This document shows positions 29,463-34,143 of a stretch of 34,143 nucleotides of DNA, piece after piece (within the stretch, counting starts at the first letter, position 1; the number at the start of each line of letters is the position of its first letter). A program made the translations under genes and the position numbers. The notes below the pieces were generated by a model. That model made no database searches. It was not told the origin of the DNA and was given only the letters and a program-made list of their open reading frames with translations. Source of the stretch: a virus; the IMG/VR virus record IMGVR_UViG_3300044712_001454, positions 1 through 34,143 of that record; one strand, 5' to 3'.

Positions 29463-29890
29463 AAGTCATCGGCCGCATCGTCTGCATCATTGGTGCCCTG
29501 GCCATGGTAGGGGCCTTCATCCTCTGTGTCTGCACCGGCTGCGCCTCGGTCTATACCGTCCAGCGCCACGACCGCGCCGTCGTGGAGCGCCACGCCCTCC
29601 AGGCCCAGGCCCAGCCAGGCGGCCAGGGCATCAACTTCGGCGTCGACGTGCTCGGGCTCACCGGCTACTGGCGGGCCTGGCAGGATGCTCCAGGCGCCAT
29701 GGCGATCGCCACCGTCGCCGATCTCGCCACCGCCATCGGCGTGGCCGCCGCCGGCAATGCCGTGCTGGACGACGACCAGGACACGCCAAAGCCCGTCCTC
29801 CCCGGCAGTATGGGTGACGACAACACCATCATTGTCGGCCCCGTCAACGGCCCCCTGACGATCGATCAGAGCACCACCGGTAAAGAGTAG
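29459..29890 (+). CDS. Lipoprotein upstream of the tape measure
   Basis: A 143-residue protein with a lipoprotein-type leader: hydrophobic residues 8-24 and acceptor Cys28 in CVCTGCAS. After cleavage a short mature region (VYTVQRHDRAVVERHALQAQ) is followed by a hydrophobic Ala-rich segment (about 82-103, MAIATVADLATAIGVAAAGNAV) and an Asp-rich region. Good AAAGGAAGC site before the ATG. It could be an outer spanin-like or exclusion protein; the length is longer than most Rz1. No family recognised. Confidence 0.65.
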   Translation: MKVIGRIVCIIGALAMVGAFILCVCTGCASVYTVQRHDRAVVERHALQAQAQPGGQGINFGVDVLGLTGYWRAWQDAPGAMAIATVADLATAIGVAAAGNAVLDDDQDTPKPVLPGSMGDDNTIIVGPVNGPLTIDQSTTGKE

Positions 29891-29896
29891 CTCCCC

Positions 29897-31201
29897 ATGC
29901 CCGAGTTCGAGATCAACGTAAAACAGACCCAGTCCGGCAGCTCCATCAAGGACGCCGGCAACGACCTGCGCGATCTCAAGACCATCACGGCCGACACGAA
30001 AAGGGCCGGCGTCGATGTCGGCGAATCCTTTGAGCAGACAGGCCGGAAGATCTCCGCCACCACGGGCGTGATGAGCGGCGCCATGCGTCTCCTCAAGGGA
30101 GACATGACGGGCATCGTGCAGATCGGTCAGAGTATCCGGGGCCTCTTCGCCGGCATCGGCCCTCTCATCGCCGTCATCGGGTCGGGTCTCGCCGGCTGGA
30201 AGCTCGGGGCCATCGTGCGGGAGTGGCTGGAGCTGAAGACGACCACCTTCGACACCGCCGAGGCCGTTACGAAGACCAAGGAGGAGTTCGAGAAGGTCAA
30301 CAAGGTCAAACTCGACGCCCTGGCCAAGGAGATCGCGACCATCAAGCAAGGGCTCAAGGATACCCTCGGCGATCTTGATAAGGTCTACGCGATGCGCAGG
30401 CAGGAGGCCAATGCCGCCATCGAGCGCGATCTCGCGAAGACGCGCGCGGAGCCACAGTCCCCCGATCGTGACCGCCGCATCGCCGACCTGGAGAAGGCCA
30501 AGGCGCAGAAGGGCCTCAGTTTCGACGTCGAGCAGAACGTGATGAACCTTCAGGAACTGGAGCCGGCGCGGAAGAAGATTCAAGACCAGATCGCCGCGCT
30601 CGAAGCCGATCTCGCCGGGCTTGAGGCCAAGCGGCAGGCCGGGCTCGAACGCATCAAGGGCGCAACTCCCGGCGACAAGGGCGCGATGGCGAAGCAGCTG
30701 AACGCGGAACTGTGGGGGACAGAGAGCGCCAGCAAGGATGCCCTGGAGAAGGCCCGCAAGGAGCTCAAGGACATTGATCAGCAGATCGCCCAGGAGCGCA
30801 GCAATCGGCGCGTCCAGAATGCCCAGAGGGACACGATCGTCTACGAGCGCCAAGCCAAAGAGGCTCCGATCGTGGAGCAGGAACAGAAGCTGGCCAAGCA
30901 GTCGGCAGAGGATGCGGAGCGGGCCAAGGCAGCAGACGCAGCGGAAGCCTTCAGTGACTCCATGGATAGGCTTCCCGAGGCCAAAGCGAACATGACGGCC
31001 GCGCAGCGGCGTCTTGCCGCAGCCAAGGAGCATGGCGGAACCACGTTCATGAACACCGCGCAGAAGGCCGAGTTGGCGGCAGCGCAGAAGGCAGTTCAGG
31101 ATCAGGCCGCTTCGCTGCAGCAGATCGTCGCTCTAATTGAGCAGCAGGCGGCAAACTTGAAGGAGCTTCGAGACCAGATCAAGAACTCCGGGAGAGACTG
31201 A
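29897..31201 (+). CDS. Tape measure protein (short)
   Basis: A 434-residue protein: N-terminal beta/coil (EFEINVKQTQSGSSIKDAGND), an amphipathic helix region, then one hydrophobic stretch (about 70-105, IRGLFAGIGPLIAVIGSGLA) and a long charged coiled coil to the end. This is the usual tape-measure plan at the expected place, just before the hub gene. At about 1.5 angstrom per residue, it predicts a tail of roughly 60-65 nm. No lysozyme or peptidase domain is visible. Weak ribosome binding site. Confidence 0.75.
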   Translation: MPEFEINVKQTQSGSSIKDAGNDLRDLKTITADTKRAGVDVGESFEQTGRKISATTGVMSGAMRLLKGDMTGIVQIGQSIRGLFAGIGPLIAVIGSGLAGWKLGAIVREWLELKTTTFDTAEAVTKTKEEFEKVNKVKLDALAKEIATIKQGLKDTLGDLDKVYAMRRQEANAAIERDLAKTRAEPQSPDRDRRIADLEKAKAQKGLSFDVEQNVMNLQELEPARKKIQDQIAALEADLAGLEAKRQAGLERIKGATPGDKGAMAKQLNAELWGTESASKDALEKARKELKDIDQQIAQERSNRRVQNAQRDTIVYERQAKEAPIVEQEQKLAKQSAEDAERAKAADAAEAFSDSMDRLPEAKANMTAAQRRLAAAKEHGGTTFMNTAQKAELAAAQKAVQDQAASLQQIVALIEQQAANLKELRDQIKNSGRD

Positions 31202-33228
31202 TGAGCGTCGTGTGGTCGATTCGCTATGATGGCCAGACGAAGACCCTGGCGGCATGGGGGCTCGGATCGCTCACCCGGCTGCGCCGCAGCCAGGAACAGG
31301 ACATCGTCACCTGCCTCGCCGATGGCGCGCTGTTCGATGGCGCTCCGCTCTTCGCTTATGGCGCCACCGTGGAGATCCTTAAAGGCACCACGCCATGGTT
31401 CGTCGGCCGCGTCATCCAGGTTCCGCGCGAGGGCACGCCCAAGGCCGAGTCCATCCTCTACAAGTTCGCCGGCCCCTGGTGGCACCTCGACAACCTCATC
31501 TATCAGCAGCAGTGGATGCTCTGGGATGCTGGCGAAGAGGAAGCCACGCCCCAGTACAAGGGCAGGGTCATCCTCGGGCAGTCCGTGCTCGGAACTCGGC
31601 TCACGGCCGCCCAGCAGCTGCAGGAGGTGCTCCAGTTCGCTCAGGCGGCTGGTGCTCCGCTGGCGATCGGCACGATCGAGCCCTCCATCCAGTTCCCGTG
31701 GGATGAGGCCGTTGACATCACGTGTGGCGAGGCCATTCGCCGCGTGCTCCGTTGGTGCCCCGACGCCATCACGTGGTTCGACTACAGCACCAATCCCCCG
31801 ACGTTCAACTGTGCCAGGCGTTCCAGCCTCACGCCCGTCTCTACCAGCGTCAATGCCGGCGCCCCGAACGAGCGCATCGCGATCACGAGCCGGGAGGATC
31901 TCCGCATCCCGGCCGTCATCCTGAAGTACGAGCAGACGCACCAGGTCAACGACCTTTCCTACCAGTCCGTTACCCTGGACCGCTTCCCCGTCGACGCCAC
32001 GGGCCGCGAGTTCGGAGCGGTCGTCATGACCATCCAGCTCGCCGGCAGTCGCATCATGCAGGAAAGCCAGGAGATCAAGGTGGAGGCTATTCCCCTGGAC
32101 CTGGAGGACGCCGCCGCGATCCCCTGGTGGAAGCGGAAGCTCGTCTGGCTCAATGACCCATCCATTGACCCGGACACGATTGTCGTCACGGCGGCCGGCC
32201 GATCGGCAACGGAGGGCATGCACGACTACCCGAATGAGTTGATCGAGGGGACCGTCCATTCCTGGATGCCGGGCGGCGCCGAGAAGGACACCATCTGGGC
32301 CTACATCTCGTACACGCTCACGCAGAAGGATGAGACAGGGAACGAGGTCTGCCAGGTCGTAAATCGGTACGTCGTCTACAACTGCGTCACCACGGAGCTG
32401 AACCCGACAGATGACACGCCCGATCCCAACGTGAAGAAGGGAACCTATAAGCACACGGTCGAGTCCTCTTCGGGGGAGGCGATCCCTGTTGGCCTCGCGC
32501 AGGCACTCTACAACTCGGTCAACCCCCTCCAGTTCGATGGGCAGTTCGTGACGGTAGCCGAGGACGTCTACGGCAAGCCGGACATGGGCAACCTGCTCAA
32601 CCTCACCGATGGCCGGCCAGAGTGGGCCAACATGCGCGCCCTCGTGGTCAGCATCGAGGAGAACGTCGACACCGGCCGCAGCACGGCGACGTTTGGCCCC
32701 CCCAGGTACCTTGGCCCGGCGGATCTGATTGAGCTCCTGCGCGCCAATCGAGGCAGGGCCACCTCCATGCGGTGGAAGGCGCGCGAGACAGGCGACTCCC
32801 TCGATGCTGAATCGACCTTGGAGGAGGATGGCATCATCCCCGACACCAGCGTTGCAGATGGGGAGCGGGAGCCGCTGACGCAGATCTACCGCAAGGTCAA
32901 CGTCAGTGAGGGTAGCAACTTCATCGCCGGCATCAAGCTCGACCCCGCCGACATCTCGAAAACAGACGCCGCTGTGGAGATCAAGGCTCGCGAGCTGTTC
33001 ATGCTGGACTCCGCTGCCTCCTCCCTGAAGAAGCGCCAAGTCCTGGCGTCTGACTCCTACGGAGATGAGAAGCTGACCCAAATCACCGTCGTCACCGACG
33101 TCCAGTACGACACCAGCTCCCACAAACTCCAGAAGAAGACCCGGACCATCCGCGCCATTGACGTGGGAACCGAGTCTGGCTGGACCGACATCACTGGCGG
33201 CCAGGCCGCCGCCTGCCCGTCTACGTGA
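31201..33228 (+). CDS. Tail hub/tip protein
   Basis: A 675-residue protein, the largest tail protein. Residues 1-100 (ATVEILKGTTPWFVGRVIQV, GPWWHLDNLIYQ) match the beta domain of baseplate hub proteins of the gp27/gpD superfamily, and the segment PNELIEGTVHSW with following strands fits the second hub domain. The C terminus from about 560 is charged and probably flexible. The start overlaps the tape-measure stop as TGATG. It is expected to form the trimeric tail tip. Unlike Mu gpP/gp44, no sheath or spike partner is seen nearby. Confidence 0.75.
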   Translation: MSVVWSIRYDGQTKTLAAWGLGSLTRLRRSQEQDIVTCLADGALFDGAPLFAYGATVEILKGTTPWFVGRVIQVPREGTPKAESILYKFAGPWWHLDNLIYQQQWMLWDAGEEEATPQYKGRVILGQSVLGTRLTAAQQLQEVLQFAQAAGAPLAIGTIEPSIQFPWDEAVDITCGEAIRRVLRWCPDAITWFDYSTNPPTFNCARRSSLTPVSTSVNAGAPNERIAITSREDLRIPAVILKYEQTHQVNDLSYQSVTLDRFPVDATGREFGAVVMTIQLAGSRIMQESQEIKVEAIPLDLEDAAAIPWWKRKLVWLNDPSIDPDTIVVTAAGRSATEGMHDYPNELIEGTVHSWMPGGAEKDTIWAYISYTLTQKDETGNEVCQVVNRYVVYNCVTTELNPTDDTPDPNVKKGTYKHTVESSSGEAIPVGLAQALYNSVNPLQFDGQFVTVAEDVYGKPDMGNLLNLTDGRPEWANMRALVVSIEENVDTGRSTATFGPPRYLGPADLIELLRANRGRATSMRWKARETGDSLDAESTLEEDGIIPDTSVADGEREPLTQIYRKVNVSEGSNFIAGIKLDPADISKTDAAVEIKARELFMLDSAASSLKKRQVLASDSYGDEKLTQITVVTDVQYDTSSHKLQKKTRTIRAIDVGTESGWTDITGGQAAACPST

Positions 33229-33234
33229 TGAGCT

Positions 33235-33675
33235 ATGACCTTGCAGTACAGATCGGACACCGGCGCGCTGATTTACCATCGCTATGGCGCCCATGCGAAC
33301 GCGCTCATGGCTGAATGCTGCTGCCCGGAAGAGGAGCCAGAGAACAACTGCAACGGCTGCGACCCCAAGCTGAGCGATACGTACACGGCCACCGTCTCGG
33401 GGCTCACGGGGTATTTCGCCTCCTACAATGGCGCCTATTCGATGGTCAACACACTGGGGTACTGCCAGTGGTCGCACGATGCAGGGAACCTGACGTGGAC
33501 GTGGTTCATGGATGGGAATAAGTGGGTCCTGGAGTTCTACTTCGGCGGCGAACAGGTCGTGTTCGTAGGCTCGACAGATCCTTGCAGCCCGGCGGGGACC
33601 TACACCTACTATGAGTCATCCCCTCCTACGGCTCACGAGGCTGACAAGGTCGGGGGCAGCGCGGTGGTGTCATGA
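33235..33675 (+). CDS. Cys-cluster protein after the hub gene
   Basis: A 146-residue protein with a striking cluster of five cysteines (C28-C30, C39, C42) amid acidic residues, followed by an aromatic beta domain (YFASYNGAYSMV, LTWTWFMDGNKWVLEFYFGG). The plan (short anchor, metal or disulfide knot, then a beta domain of about 95 residues) suits a tail-tip receptor-binding domain. There is no signal peptide. No named family. Weak ribosome binding site, 6 bp after the hub stop. Confidence 0.65.
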   Translation: MTLQYRSDTGALIYHRYGAHANALMAECCCPEEEPENNCNGCDPKLSDTYTATVSGLTGYFASYNGAYSMVNTLGYCQWSHDAGNLTWTWFMDGNKWVLEFYFGGEQVVFVGSTDPCSPAGTYTYYESSPPTAHEADKVGGSAVVS

Positions 33676-34079
33676 GGTTCTACGAATCAAGTCACTGTCG
33701 TTCGAAAGTCCACTGCGCCCTTTGCCGCGACCTGGTTGCCGGCAAGCCCTTCCGGGAGCAGTTGGTCGCCGCCTTCAGGGACCTGCAGCTCCCTGACTTC
33801 ATCTGCCCCGATGGGGAGCCTTGGCGTTCTAAGGCCCCAGGCAGCGCCTACGAGACCACCAGGCAGGCGATCCTGTCCAGCCCGCCCGGCGAGCCATGGG
33901 ATGGCCTGCGCGAGGAACTGAGGCTCACGGAGGCGTTTCTGGCCCTCCATTCGCGTCGATCGGCCTGTTGGAAGGCCCATCAGCGCCGCCGGCTGGTTGG
34001 TTTCTACCAGGCTGCAAAGGCCAAGATCCCCCGCTGCAGCCCCCCCGCATTCCCGCCGCCCGGAACCCCCGACTGCTAA
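33672..34079 (+). CDS. Cys-containing protein at the right end
   Basis: A 135-residue basic protein with cysteines at 9, 15, 18 and 45 (HCALCRD and FICPDGEP) that could bind one zinc ion. The C-terminal half is helical (WDGLREELRLTEAFLALHSRR) with a Pro-rich tail. It overlaps the Cys-cluster gene by ATGA. It is the last gene of the late operon, ending inside the right-end site. No family recognised; a small accessory gene or virion cargo is possible. Confidence 0.6.
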   Translation: MRFYESSHCRSKVHCALCRDLVAGKPFREQLVAAFRDLQLPDFICPDGEPWRSKAPGSAYETTRQAILSSPPGEPWDGLREELRLTEAFLALHSRRSACWKAHQRRRLVGFYQAAKAKIPRCSPPAFPPPGTPDC

Positions 34080-34119
34080 AACCGGCGAGAACTGTGCCAG
34101 AACCGTTTGCGAGAATACA
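34073..34119. repeat. Right phage end with transposase-site-like repeats
   Basis: Two tandem end-type sites face inward: 34073-34094 (19 of 22 matching 162-183 inverted) and 34096-34116, which shares TTCTCGC and GGTTCTGGCA with the first. Read inward, the outermost candidate end is TGTATTCTCGC, from 34119, which begins with the TG expected of Mu-like ends. The last codons of the final gene overlap the inner site. Bases 34120-34143 may be host DNA. Confidence 0.65.
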
Positions 34120-34143
34120 CTGGCTCACCGACTCCAACTGGAG

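Noticed and set aside
31102-33477. 791-codon minus-strand ORF opposite the hub gene
   Set aside because: Shadow of a GC-rich coding strand: rich in Arg, Val, Asp and Gly without a recognisable domain, whereas the plus-strand protein has hub-like features and operon-type overlaps.
30-34124. 5-bp target-site duplication at the phage ends
   Set aside because: Bases before the TGTCTC end (30-34) and after the AATACA end (34120-34124) do not match, nor do those for the TGTGAG candidate, so no duplication can be claimed.
1-34143. CRISPR arrays, tRNA or rRNA genes, insertion sequences
   Set aside because: No regularly spaced repeats, cloverleaf-type sequence or second transposase was seen on reading both strands; a tRNAscan search would be decisive.

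Overview
The window is an essentially complete Mu-like transposable (Saltoviridae-type) phage or prophage genome of about 34 kb, GC rich, with tightly packed genes joined by ATGA, GTGA or TGATG start/stop overlaps. The evidence is a MuA-type DDE transposase and MuB-type ATPase together with a Mu-type head module (small and large terminase, DUF935 portal, gpI-type protease/scaffold, capsid, F- and G-like morphogenesis proteins). Imperfect inverted repeats lie about 160 bp and 50-70 bp from the two window edges and look like transposase-binding ends. Several virion-operon proteins carry signal peptides and FN3-like, Thr/Asn/Ser-rich sequence of a kind I associate with Verrucomicrobiota/Kiritimatiellota/Lentisphaerota. 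That host guess is an inference, not a demonstrated assignment.

Layout. (1) 1-282: left phage end with direct repeats, palindromes and one end-type site, then a strong hairpin that closes the early operon. (2) 283-10351, minus strand: one long early operon read leftward. In order of transcription it holds a ribbon-helix-helix (RHH) regulator, a small HTH protein, a DUF3102-like protein, a poorly defined ORF, transposase A, ATPase B, small proteins, a winged-helix-like protein, two CxxC zinc proteins, an ASCH-domain protein, two small unknowns, a DUF2786 protein, a stand-alone family-X polymerase/nucleotidyltransferase and a D12-class adenine methyltransferase. (3) 10352-10443: a divergent control region with a perfect palindrome inside the leftward promoter, flanked by two paralogous RHH genes; it is the best candidate for the lysis/lysogeny switch. 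(4) 10444-11066: the rightward RHH gene and a zinc-ribbon/membrane protein. (5) 11067-11408: a non-coding stretch with two long perfect palindromes, probably late control. (6) 11409-34079, plus strand: the late operon for packaging, portal, two cysteine-peptidase-fold enzymes, protease, decoration protein, capsid, connector, tail, tape measure and hub. (7) 34080-34143: right phage end.

Unusual points. The transposition module is inverted relative to the late genes, unlike the single rightward arrangement of Mu. No tail sheath gene is visible and the tape measure is short (434 aa), so a short non-contractile tail is likely. Six late-operon genes appear to encode Sec-exported proteins or lipoproteins, which is odd for virion genes and is the most striking feature of the window. 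Other points of interest are the lone Pol X palm protein (a candidate gap-filling enzyme for transposition), a 91-aa protein with a sigma-70 region-4-like C terminus just upstream of the tape measure, and a transposase whose second catalytic acidic residue appears to be Glu rather than Asp. No tRNA, rRNA, CRISPR array or insertion sequence was seen.
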